Below, one piece after another: positions 8,435 through 16,204 of a stretch of 47,684 nucleotides of DNA. Numbering within the stretch: the stretch's first letter is position 1; every line of letters starts with the position of its first letter. The notes beneath the pieces were generated by a model, which ran no database searches, was not told the DNA's origin, and was given only the letters and a program-made list of their open reading frames with translations. The stretch lies in contig CAKUFS010000015.1 in NCBI GenBank assembly GCA_934648845.1, positions 1-47,684 on the forward strand, in the 5' to 3' direction. The position numbers and the translations under genes are program-made. This DNA is from an uncultured Eggerthellaceae bacterium. Lineage in GTDB: Bacteria; Actinomycetota; Coriobacteriia; Coriobacteriales; Eggerthellaceae.

Positions 8435-8823
8435 AGGGCATCCTTTTCAATACGGGTTAGATGCGACAGCTCGAACGCGAAAGGCTCCAGCGGCAGTTGC
8501 CCTTGCGTTGTTGCCGGGCTTGTTGCCTGTTGTTCGAGAACCAAAACGCGTCAAGAGAATTGTACGGCATTTTTTCGATGTTCTTGATTCGTTTCGCTCA
8601 CTATTCATGCATCGGCAAACAAGGCAAACGAAGCTAGCTCCTATCATGCTCCTGTTTTCGCGTGAATGCCGTACCCTCATGTCTTATTTTTCGGGCAAAA
8701 AGTGCACCTTATGGCGTTGTTTTTTGGGGGGAACGTGCAGGTGAGCCATTTTCGCGCTTGACTTTTGCGCTATCATGCATCCTGTATTTCTATGCATATT
8801 CAAATGTGAAGAAGGAGTCGCTC

Positions 8824-9525
8824 GTGAACAGCAAAACGAAGCGTCGCATGATTGTGGTTGCCGGCATTATTGTATTGGTGATCATTGTCCTTCTTGCCGT
8901 GGTGGGCGGCGGTTCTTCGGCCAAGGTCGTGAGCGTATCCGAGCTTGCCGCGAATAATTATGCAGACAAAAAAGTGAAGGTGTCGGGCCTGGTCATAGCG
9001 AATTCCTACGAAGTTGACCCGCAGGGCGTTTTGACGTTTGATATCGAAGACGAAAGCGGTGCGGGCGGCGCGACGGTCCACGTGAGCTACGACAAGGGCG
9101 TTTCCGCAACGTTCGGCAACGGCATTAAGGCTATCTGCACGGGGCGCGTGGATTCGAGCGGCACCGTTGTGTGCTCCGATCTGGTCACGCAATGCCCCAG
9201 CAAATACGAAAGCGCTTCGAACGCGTTGAGCGTTTCTCAGCTTGCGGGTTACGGCGACTCCATGCAGGGCAAAACCACGAAAGTGGTGGGCGTGGTAAAG
9301 GCAGGTACGCTGGCGACCGCTACGGAGAAAGTACGTTTTGTTCTGGAGGACGCTGAAGGTGCTGGCCAAGAAGGTGGCGCTCAGCTGGGCATTTCGTTTG
9401 AAGGCGCGCTTTCTGACCAAGTGACCGATGGCGCAACCGTAGTAATAACGGGTGCCCTTGATGGCGGTGCTGCGGGTGATTTGAGCGGGGTGTTCTTGGC
9501 GTCCGATGTTGCGCTGGGGCAGTAG
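8824..9525 (+). CDS. ccmE: CcmE-like haem chaperone with CxxxY motif and a second OB-fold
   Basis: GTG 8824 follows GAAGGAG. The 233-residue protein has one N-terminal membrane anchor (about residues 9-28) and then two similar halves, each opening with a S-V-S-(E/Q)-L-A motif and reading as an OB-fold. The first ends in TQCPSKYE, which supplies a C-x3-Y motif where classical CcmE has the haem-binding H-x3-Y. Such cysteine variants are known from archaea and Desulfovibrio, in Ccm systems lacking CcmG and CcmH, and this operon also lacks those genes. Classical CcmE has a single OB-fold of about 150 residues, so the second domain is unusual. It leads the ccm genes, with 194 bases before ccmF. 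Confidence 0.75.
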   Translation: MNSKTKRRMIVVAGIIVLVIIVLLAVVGGGSSAKVVSVSELAANNYADKKVKVSGLVIANSYEVDPQGVLTFDIEDESGAGGATVHVSYDKGVSATFGNGIKAICTGRVDSSGTVVCSDLVTQCPSKYESASNALSVSQLAGYGDSMQGKTTKVVGVVKAGTLATATEKVRFVLEDAEGAGQEGGAQLGISFEGALSDQVTDGATVVITGALDGGAAGDLSGVFLASDVALGQ

Positions 9526-9719
9526 CGTACGCGGCAAGCGCGTAAGATGCTGCTTTGGCGGAATGCGCTTTTGCGCTGCATTTAATACGGAGACGGTCCG
9601 ATGGCGAAGACTGTTTCCGCGTTAAACCGTGTTGGCGCACTCCGACCTAAGGGAACGCCGTGCCGCGCTTGGTTGCGTGAGCTTGTAACTTATATATAGA
9701 TACAGAAAAGGGGGCTGGT

Positions 9720-12083
9720 GTGTTTTCTCCCGCAATGATTGGCATGTTTGCGTTGCTTGTGGCTTTTGTGGGTGCAGCAGCAAGTGTGATTCTCCTGGTC
9801 ATTGGCCAGGTTTTGAGCAGGAAAGGCGCTGATCAAGCAGGCGCATTGGCTTCGGATGGGACCCCTGCAAGTACTTCATTCGCAGGTGACGCAAGCTCCG
9901 CGGGCGAAAGCACTCTTTCCGAAACGCTTTCTTGGTCGGGCCGCGTTGCCGCGCTTGTTTCCACGGTGGCTCTTACTGTGTGCGTGGTGGTGTTAGGCTA
10001 TTGCTTTCTGACCGACAACTACAGCATTCAATACGTGCTAAGCAGCCATTCCAACAACGCTGGTTCGTTGGCGTGGCTCTATAAGCTTTCGGGCGTTTGG
10101 GCTGGTCGCGAAGGCAGTTTGCTGTTCTGGGCGTGGCTTATCGCAATTTTTGGCGCCATTGTTGCCGTGCGTGACATGGGGCAAGCGCGCAAGCTTGACA
10201 ACGTTGCGTGCCTGGTGATGCAGGCTGTTTTGGCGGCGTTTGTGGGCGTTTTGCTGTTTAGCGAAGCGAACATGCCGTTTGAGCCCACCGATGCGAAGTA
10301 TTTTACCGAAGCGGGAACGCTTACGAAAGCCGCCCAGATGTTGGGCATGAACACGCTTCTTGAGCATTGGGCCATGGCCATTCATCCGCCCACGCTGTTC
10401 GTGGGTTACGCGGGCCTTACTGTTCCCTTTGCGTATGCTATCTCGGCACTAATCGTGAACGATGCCTCTCCAACATGGGTTCAGCGCTCAACGCGATATG
10501 CCCTGGTCAGCTGGCTGTTTTTGACGGCTGGCATTGGTTTGGGCGCCCTGTGGGCGTACGTTGTGCTGGGCTGGGGCGGCTATTGGGGCTGGGATGCCGT
10601 GGAAAATGCCAGCTTGCTTTCCTGGCTTATGGCGGTCGCGCTCATCCATAGCTTTACCGTGTATCGCCAGCGCGGCGCGTTTAAGGGCTGGTCGGTTCTG
10701 TGCGCGTGCTTAACGTTCGCGTTTGTTATTGTGGGTACGTTCATCAGCCGCAGCGGTTTGGTGCAATCCGTTCACGCTTTCGAGGGCGATCCAGTAAGCC
10801 TGGTACTGTTCGGCGCGCTCATTGTGATTTCCGTTGCGCTGGGCATTGTCCTTTTGGTGGTGCGTCGTTCCACGTTTGGCACCACGGAGCGCGATGACTT
10901 TGAAAGCATGGCGTCGAAGGGCGCAATGTATTACCTGAGCGATGTGATTCTGCTGGTCATGACGCTGCTCATCACGTATATGACAGTTTCCAGTGCGTTG
11001 CCTTCGTGGCTGCCGTTTGGTGGCGAGTCGCTTTCCACGGATTCATACAACGTTATTGCCCGCCCGGTCGGTGTGATTTTCTTAGGAATGATGGCGGTGT
11101 GCCCGCTGCTGGGGTGGCAGAAGGCGAACAAGGCTGCGTTCGCGAAACAGGCGCGCATTCCCGCCCTGTGCGCGCTGGCGCTGTTCATTGTGCTGGTGGT
11201 GTATTTTGTGCTGCGCTTGAGCCCTGCGTACGATGCGACTATTTCCGCAGGCGGAAGCAGTGCTGCGGAGCTTGCAATGCAAGGTCCGGCGTGGTACTAC
11301 AAGGGTCTTTCCGTGGTGGGCTTCGCAGTGGCGGCACTGCTTTTCTTCAACGCACTGTTCATGGCTATCCGCCAACGTCGAAGCGCAAGTGCGTTGTCGG
11401 GCGCTATCAGCCACGCGGGCATGGCCATTATCCTGGTGGGCCTTATTGGATCTAGCATGTACGTGACAGAAAACGCGGGGTATTTGGCGTGGGACGAAGA
11501 GACCGACACGTGCGCGCAAGATTACGTGGTGGGCGACTACCTGTTGCGCTACCAGGGAAATCAGATTTTCCAGGCGGAAAACGGCAACTATATTTACCAA
11601 GTTGATTTCGACGCGTACGCTCTTGATACGGCCGATGATGGCACGGTGCTCCAAGAGACGTATGTGGGCCATGCATCGCCCCAGGTAGAGATGGTGTCAA
11701 CCACGCAGCAGCAGAAACTCAATGCGAGCGTTATCAGCTTCCCCACGGAAGATTTGTTCGTGGTGTATCGCGGCGTGTCATCGGGCGATGACGCACTTTC
11801 TTTGGATGTGCGCGTGAATCCGCTGGTCAGCTGCGTGTGGGTTGGTTTCTACGTGCTTATAGCCGGCATGTTGGTGGGCATTTTCGGCAAGCGTGCTACG
11901 CGCAAGGAGCGGGAGACGGAAGGCGCCGGGGAAGGCGTTGCTGCCGATGCCGGTGAGGGCGCTGGGGCGTCTGTCGGGGAAGGTTTCGCAACTTCCGTAC
12001 CTGCGGTTTCGTTCGTGTCCGTTGTTCCGGCGCCTGCAGAGGAAACGCAGGATACCACAGAAGAAGTAGGCGAGCGCAAATGA
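9720..12083 (+). CDS. ccmF: cytochrome c maturation haem lyase CcmF
   Basis: The 787-residue protein has about 15 membrane segments. The tryptophan-rich WWD signature lies at about residues 281-300 (WGGYWGWDAVENASLLSW), and HPPTLFVGYAGL and GTFISRSGLVQSVHAF are CcmF hallmarks that place the haem-binding histidines. The end is a poorly conserved Ala/Glu-rich tail of about 60 residues. GTG 9720 follows AAGGGGGC. CcmF attaches haem to apocytochrome c on the outer face of the membrane; without CcmH it would have to receive the apocytochrome directly. The stop codon overlaps the ccmA start (ATGA). Confidence 0.95.
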   Translation: MFSPAMIGMFALLVAFVGAAASVILLVIGQVLSRKGADQAGALASDGTPASTSFAGDASSAGESTLSETLSWSGRVAALVSTVALTVCVVVLGYCFLTDNYSIQYVLSSHSNNAGSLAWLYKLSGVWAGREGSLLFWAWLIAIFGAIVAVRDMGQARKLDNVACLVMQAVLAAFVGVLLFSEANMPFEPTDAKYFTEAGTLTKAAQMLGMNTLLEHWAMAIHPPTLFVGYAGLTVPFAYAISALIVNDASPTWVQRSTRYALVSWLFLTAGIGLGALWAYVVLGWGGYWGWDAVENASLLSWLMAVALIHSFTVYRQRGAFKGWSVLCACLTFAFVIVGTFISRSGLVQSVHAFEGDPVSLVLFGALIVISVALGIVLLVVRRSTFGTTERDDFESMASKGAMYYLSDVILLVMTLLITYMTVSSALPSWLPFGGESLSTDSYNVIARPVGVIFLGMMAVCPLLGWQKANKAAFAKQARIPALCALALFIVLVVYFVLRLSPAYDATISAGGSSAAELAMQGPAWYYKGLSVVGFAVAALLFFNALFMAIRQRRSASALSGAISHAGMAIILVGLIGSSMYVTENAGYLAWDEETDTCAQDYVVGDYLLRYQGNQIFQAENGNYIYQVDFDAYALDTADDGTVLQETYVGHASPQVEMVSTTQQQKLNASVISFPTEDLFVVYRGVSSGDDALSLDVRVNPLVSCVWVGFYVLIAGMLVGIFGKRATRKERETEGAGEGVAADAGEGAGASVGEGFATSVPAVSFVSVVPAPAEETQDTTEEVGERK

Positions 12084-12793
12084 CCTACGCGATTGAGACG
12101 AAAGGCCTGGTGAAAGCGTTTGGCGATCGTAAAGCAGTCGATAACGTTTCCATTCAAGTGCCGCAAGGCGCATTTCTTTCCATATTTGGACCGAACGGCG
12201 CGGGAAAAACAACGCTGCTGCGCGTTTTGACTACGTGCGCGCGTCCTACTCGGGGCAGCGTGAGCATTTGCGGCATCGATTTGAAGGAAGAGCCTGATCA
12301 GGCACGCGCTTGCATGGGGCTTATCAGCCATCAGCCCATGTTGTACCCCGACTTGACCGCGTACGAGAACTTGATGATTTTCGCGCAGCTTTATGGCGTG
12401 CCGAACCCGGAGGCGCGCGTGATGGAATTGCTGGAAGCCGTTGAGCTGAAACATAGGCGCCTGGATGCGGTGCGCACGTTCAGCCGCGGCATGTTGCAGC
12501 GCATAAGCATTGCTCGCGCGCTTATCCACGACCCGCAAGTCGTGTTTCTGGATGAGCCGTACTCGGGACTTGACCCCCATGCGGTCGAAGTATTTGACCA
12601 GCTCATTGCAAAGCAGCGCGAGGGACGCACGTTTGTCATGGTGAGCCACGACTTTGCCAAGGGCTTTGAGATGTGCACGCACGCGCTGGTGCTGGCGAAG
12701 GGTCGCGTTGTTGCGTTCGATGCGAAAGAGAACCTGGATGCGGCGGAGTTCGAGCGGCTGTATCGCAAGACCGTGGGAATGGGGGTGTCGTAA
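12080..12793 (+). CDS. ccmA: haem export ABC transporter ATPase CcmA
   Basis: The 237-residue ATPase has Walker A FGPNGAGKTT (about 35-44), the signature FSRGMLQRISIARAL (about 133-147; the second Ser-Gly of the usual LSGGQ is altered to SRGM, as in many CcmA proteins), Walker B VVFLDEPYSGLD (about 153-164) and the H-loop MVSHD. It starts inside the ccmF stop codon and ends one base before the ccmB ATG, so the three are translationally linked. With CcmB, CcmC and CcmD it releases haem-loaded CcmE. Confidence 0.93.
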   Translation: MTYAIETKGLVKAFGDRKAVDNVSIQVPQGAFLSIFGPNGAGKTTLLRVLTTCARPTRGSVSICGIDLKEEPDQARACMGLISHQPMLYPDLTAYENLMIFAQLYGVPNPEARVMELLEAVELKHRRLDAVRTFSRGMLQRISIARALIHDPQVVFLDEPYSGLDPHAVEVFDQLIAKQREGRTFVMVSHDFAKGFEMCTHALVLAKGRVVAFDAKENLDAAEFERLYRKTVGMGVS

Positions 12794-13570
12794 ATGGCGC
12801 CTTCATTGACTAAGAGCTCAGCGGCGAAAACAGTCGAGCAAACGGCGCAAGCCGGTGGAGCAAGCGTTGCGAAACCTTCTTCATTTTCCCAGTTCAAAGT
12901 CTTGTTTGCGAAAGACATGCGTCGTGAGTTCCGTACGAAAGAAATGATTACGAGCATGGGCGTTTACGCGTTGCTCGTGCTTATTGTGTACGGCGCAGCG
13001 CTGGGGCAAACGTCCAGCAAGCTTGACTTGCTGCAGATGAGCGGCGGACTTTTGTGGGCGCTGTTCGTATTCACCAGTTTGCTGGGTCTGAATCGCTCGT
13101 TTGCGTACGAAAAAGAGCAAGGCGCGCTGGAAGGCATTTTGCTGGTTCCCATGGATCGCGGCGTGATTTTCCTTTCGAAGGCGCTGTCGAATTTCCTGTT
13201 CATGCTGGTGGTTGAGCTTATCTCTGTGCCGCTGTTTTACTTCTTCTTTATGGGCAGCTATGGCTTTCCTGCATCGTTTGGCCTGGTCATTGTCGCAATT
13301 TTAGTGGGAACCATTGGCATGTCAGCAGTGGGCACGCTTCTTTCGACCATCACGGCGGCAACGCGCGGCAAAGACGTTTTGCTTGCGGTGCTGTTCATTC
13401 CGCTCATCTTCCCGTTGCTGTATGCCTGCGTTACGGCAACCACAGCGGCGTTGGTGGGTGCCGACGGCTTTATGGATTCCTTCACGGTTTCCCTGGCTAT
13501 TGCGGCGGCGTATGATGTGATTATGGGCCTGGCGAGCTGGGTTTTGTACGATTTTGTGATTTCCGCGTAG
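12794..13570 (+). CDS. ccmB: haem exporter membrane subunit CcmB
   Basis: The 258-residue protein has a polar N-terminal tail of about 30 residues and six membrane segments. Signatures include FAKDMRREFRTKEM before the first helix, SFAYEKEQGALEGILLVPMDRGVIFLSKA in the first cytoplasmic loop, and VLFIPLIFPLLYACVTAT. The start codon immediately follows the ccmA stop. CcmB pairs with the CcmA ATPase at the membrane. Confidence 0.93.
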   Translation: MAPSLTKSSAAKTVEQTAQAGGASVAKPSSFSQFKVLFAKDMRREFRTKEMITSMGVYALLVLIVYGAALGQTSSKLDLLQMSGGLLWALFVFTSLLGLNRSFAYEKEQGALEGILLVPMDRGVIFLSKALSNFLFMLVVELISVPLFYFFFMGSYGFPASFGLVIVAILVGTIGMSAVGTLLSTITAATRGKDVLLAVLFIPLIFPLLYACVTATTAALVGADGFMDSFTVSLAIAAAYDVIMGLASWVLYDFVISA

Positions 13571-13614
13571 GACTGCGCGTGCGTTCTGTGCGTTCAGAGG
13601 AAAGGAAGGCTTTC

Positions 13615-14382
13615 GTGTCAAAGGAAAAGGGGCAGGTGAAGATTCCAGAAATGGGTCAATGGCCCGATAAGGTGGCGCCGGCTGCGATTGCGGCGGGCTT
13701 TGTGCTTTCGGCTATTGGATTCTTGCTGGCGTTTCTTTATGCAGCGCCGGTAAACGGTGCGGCGGTGGGCGGTGCCGAGCTGATTGGCGACCAAGTGGTA
13801 ACCACGAAACTGCTGCTCAGCCAAAAGATTTTCTACTTCCATATGCCGGTTGCCATTACCTCTATGGTAGTCATGATTTTCATGGCGTATTACTGCATTC
13901 GCTACCTGACCACGCGCCAGCAGCGGTTTGATACGTGCGCGCGCCTTTGCATGGAAGTCGCGCTGCTGTTCGTTATTTGCACCATGATCACCGGCGAGCT
14001 GTGGACGGTGTTCGAGTGGGGCGTGTGGTGGACGTGGGAGCCGCGCCTGACCACATATCTTATTCTGACGGTTCTTGCCATTGCGTACTTCATTTTGCGC
14101 AACGCCATTGACGATGCCGAGCGTCGCGCAACGTTTGCCTCAGTATTTGGCCTGATCAGCTTCTTGGACGTGCCCATCACGTTCTTTGTGACGCGCTTTA
14201 TTCCCAGTGGCTTGCACCCAGTGGTTTTGCGTCAGGGTGGCATGACGCCCGACATGGCGCTGACCGTAGGCGTGTGCGCCGTCGGCTTCTTGCTGATTGC
14301 GTTTGGGATGTATCGGTTGCGTTTCCGCAATGCACGTTTGGAAGAGCGTGTTGTCGCGCTGAAGGATACGCTGGACGATTAA
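13615..14382 (+). CDS. ccmC: haem transporter CcmC
   Basis: GTG 13615 is preferred to an upstream in-frame GTG at 13579 because GGAAGG lies six bases before it. The 255-residue product has six membrane segments and the WWD motif (about 134-144, WGVWWTWEPRLTT). The two flanking histidines expected to ligate haem are in FYFHMP (about residue 76) and GLHPVV (about residue 201). CcmC loads haem onto CcmE. A gap of about 140 bases follows before ccmD. Confidence 0.94.
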   Translation: MSKEKGQVKIPEMGQWPDKVAPAAIAAGFVLSAIGFLLAFLYAAPVNGAAVGGAELIGDQVVTTKLLLSQKIFYFHMPVAITSMVVMIFMAYYCIRYLTTRQQRFDTCARLCMEVALLFVICTMITGELWTVFEWGVWWTWEPRLTTYLILTVLAIAYFILRNAIDDAERRATFASVFGLISFLDVPITFFVTRFIPSGLHPVVLRQGGMTPDMALTVGVCAVGFLLIAFGMYRLRFRNARLEERVVALKDTLDD

Positions 14383-14524
14383 TGTTTTAGTGGGTCGTGC
14401 TGCGGCTGATGTTGCTGGAGCTGCTGGCAGTCGCTGGTGTTTGCTGACGGTCGCCAAAAGCCACTATGAACTGCGCGTATGTTGAGATTACCGTTTACGA
14501 AGCTTCTCTATGAAGGGAATGATT

Positions 14525-14731
14525 ATGAATCCGTTGTTGCAAGAGATTTACTCCACTATTCTTCCATCGGCCCCGTACATTATTGCGGCCTATGCGCTGG
14601 TGTGGCTGGTGCTGGGCGCGTGGATGTTCATGCAGTTCCGCAAGCAAAGCGCGCTGCAAAAGCAGATCATGCTGCTGGAAGAAGCGGTGGAAGACGCTCG
14701 TCTGAGCACCTCAGGCGAGCTTGAGCGCTAG
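14525..14731 (+). CDS. ccmD: CcmD-like small membrane protein
   Basis: The 68-residue product has one membrane helix (about residues 18-38, PYIIAAYALVWLVLGAWMFMQF) followed by a charged helical tail, as in CcmD. ATG 14525 has GAAGGG six bases upstream, whereas ATG 14510 has none. Sequence identity in this family is low, so the call depends on its place directly after ccmC. CcmD stabilises the CcmABC complex. Confidence 0.75.
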   Translation: MNPLLQEIYSTILPSAPYIIAAYALVWLVLGAWMFMQFRKQSALQKQIMLLEEAVEDARLSTSGELER

Positions 14732-14793
14732 AAGTGGCTGGCAAGATGGTTCTCGTTCGATTCGATGTTTCTTGGAATTTGGGGGAGTAACGT

Positions 14794-15459
14794 ATGCTGC
14801 TTGAGACTGCGCCGTATGTGACTCTTGCCAACACCCCTGATGAGCCGAGTGTTTTTGAGATAGAAGAAAAGAAATCGCGCTTTATTGGCCGTGCATGCCA
14901 CGTGGAAAACGAAGAGCAGGCGCGTGAGTTTGTGGCACGTGTCCGCGCACTGGAGCAGGGCGCTCGTCACAACGTGTTTGCGTTTCTGACGTGCGGAGGT
15001 CCTGCAAATGCGGGTGCGGTTCCTGTGGAGCGCCAAAGTGACGATGGCGAGCCGCAGAAAACCGCTGGTTTGCCGGTGCTTGAAGTCATTCGTGGCGCAG
15101 AGCTGAAAGATGTCGTGGTGGTGGTTACGCGCTATTTCGGCGGCACGCTGCTGGGAACGGGCGGGCTGGTGCGCGCATACACGAAGGCGGCGCAAGGCGC
15201 ATTGGAAAACGCCCAGCTCATGTCGATGATTTCTTGCGTGGACGTTCAAGTTGTCATGCCGTATTCGCTCTACGATACGGCGCTGTATACGCTTGAGAAG
15301 GCCGCTGCAAAGGTGCTGAGCACTGGATTTACCGATCAAGTGACGCTTTTCTTCCGCATGAAGGAAGGCGAAGTTGACCCTGTGGTGGAAAGCTTGCGTG
15401 AGCTGTTGGCGGGGCGCGGCGAACTGGTTACAGGCGACCCCCATTTGGATTCCTGGTAA
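14794..15459 (+). CDS. YigZ/IMPACT family protein (UPF0029)
   Basis: The 221-residue protein shows the N-terminal IMPACT domain (EIEEKKSRFIGRACHVENEEQAREFVARVR, about 24-53) with the signature region at about 100-130 (DDGEPQKTAGLPVLEVI and VVTRYFGGTLLGTGGLVRAYTKAAQGAL). A DUF1949-like half follows. ATG 14794 follows GGGGGA. The molecular role of bacterial YigZ is not settled; links to translation or stress have been proposed for the family. It is convergent with the metal chaperone gene. Confidence 0.93.
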   Translation: MLLETAPYVTLANTPDEPSVFEIEEKKSRFIGRACHVENEEQAREFVARVRALEQGARHNVFAFLTCGGPANAGAVPVERQSDDGEPQKTAGLPVLEVIRGAELKDVVVVVTRYFGGTLLGTGGLVRAYTKAAQGALENAQLMSMISCVDVQVVMPYSLYDTALYTLEKAAAKVLSTGFTDQVTLFFRMKEGEVDPVVESLRELLAGRGELVTGDPHLDSW

Positions 15460-15494
15460 GGTGCAACAGAGCTGGTCACGCTCGAAATAGCGTG

Positions 15495-15749
15495 CTAAAA
15501 AATGCCGAAACGCCGTTTCTTTTCGGGTGCTTGTTCAGTGCGGATTCCCGTGAAATCATAACCGGTCGATTCAATCACACCACGCGCCTCTTCTTCGGTT
15601 AGCTCGCGGCCGATTTCTAAGGTGACCTGCTTTTTCTTGCGGGAAGCATTGACTTTTTTCGCTTCGGGGAACGCTTGTCTTATTGCTCCGGCTACATGAG
15701 CTTCGCACATGCCGCACATCATGCCGTCAACGCCAATGGTAATGTTCAT
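15495..15749 (-). CDS. heavy-metal-associated (HMA) domain protein, CopZ-like
   Basis: The 84-residue ferredoxin-like HMA domain has the metal site GMMCGMCEAHV (Cys at 12 and 15) and a C-terminal charged tail. Its start overlaps the stop of the Cys-rich membrane protein gene by four bases (ATGA), so they are co-translated. The CxxC could bind Cu(I) or another soft metal. Its neighbours deal with iron, so the metal should not be assumed. A six-bp hairpin without a T run follows the stop. Confidence 0.88.
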   Translation of the reverse strand: MNITIGVDGMMCGMCEAHVAGAIRQAFPEAKKVNASRKKKQVTLEIGRELTEEEARGVIESTGYDFTGIRTEQAPEKKRRFGIF

Positions 15750-16054
15750 GCGCGCTTCCCTTCGTCTGGTTTTTGTGCAGTTGCTTCTGCATTGGCGGCG
15801 ACATTGGCGGCGGTATTCGAGCTGGCGGGCGCCTTCGCCTTTGCAGTGGCCTTCGCGCTCTTCTTTGCTTCCTTCTCCATATGACGCACCATGTCGTCAA
15901 CGGCAGAGCAAGAAGCCGGCTTTGCGCCGCCCGAGCAGCCGGTGCATCCGCCGCAGCTTCCCTTGCCGCTTTTGTGGTCGTTTACAATGCTGCGGATAGC
16001 CAGCGCCACAATAAGCACTAGCACGGCAAGTATTATCCAAGATCCCAAGTTCAT
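15746..16054 (-). CDS. FeoB-associated Cys-rich membrane protein
   Basis: The start is ATG 16054 behind AGGAG (a longer frame reaches 16114 but has no ribosome site). The 102-residue product has one membrane helix (about 4-22), then a cytoplasmic Cys-rich stretch (GSCGGCTGCSGG, plus a further Cys in PASCSAVDD) and an Ala/Lys-rich tail. Small proteins of this layout are commonly found beside feoB and are thought to help ferrous iron transport. It is separated from feoB by a terminator and a leader hairpin, so it probably has separate expression. Confidence 0.82.
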   Translation of the reverse strand: MNLGSWIILAVLVLIVALAIRSIVNDHKSGKGSCGGCTGCSGGAKPASCSAVDDMVRHMEKEAKKSAKATAKAKAPASSNTAANVAANAEATAQKPDEGKRA

Positions 16055-16067
16055 ATGAGCTCCTGAC

Positions 16068-16088
16068 AAGGGCTTTTGCAAAGCCCTT
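16068..16088 (-). promoter_or_regulatory. leader hairpin before the Cys-rich membrane protein gene
   Basis: AAGGGCTTT and AAAGCCCTT form a perfect 9-bp stem with a three-base loop. On the minus strand it ends five bases before the AGGAG ribosome site. There is no T run, so it is more likely a 5' leader or processing structure than a terminator. Confidence 0.45.
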
Positions 16089-16147
16089 TCGAAAAACGGT
16101 CGAAACGTTATCAAACTTTGCGATTAAACCTTACGTGTCATCTTACT

Positions 16148-16184
16148 AAAAAGGCTGGGAAGGTGTTCGCCCGCCCAGCCTTTT
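16148..16184 (-). terminator. intrinsic terminator after feoB
   Basis: On the minus strand AAAAGGCTGGG pairs with CCCAGCCTTTTT, ending 20 bases after the feoB stop codon. A-rich flanks make it usable from the other strand as well. Confidence 0.85.
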
Positions 16185-16204
16185 GTTATTGCGAAGCCAG
16201 CGAA

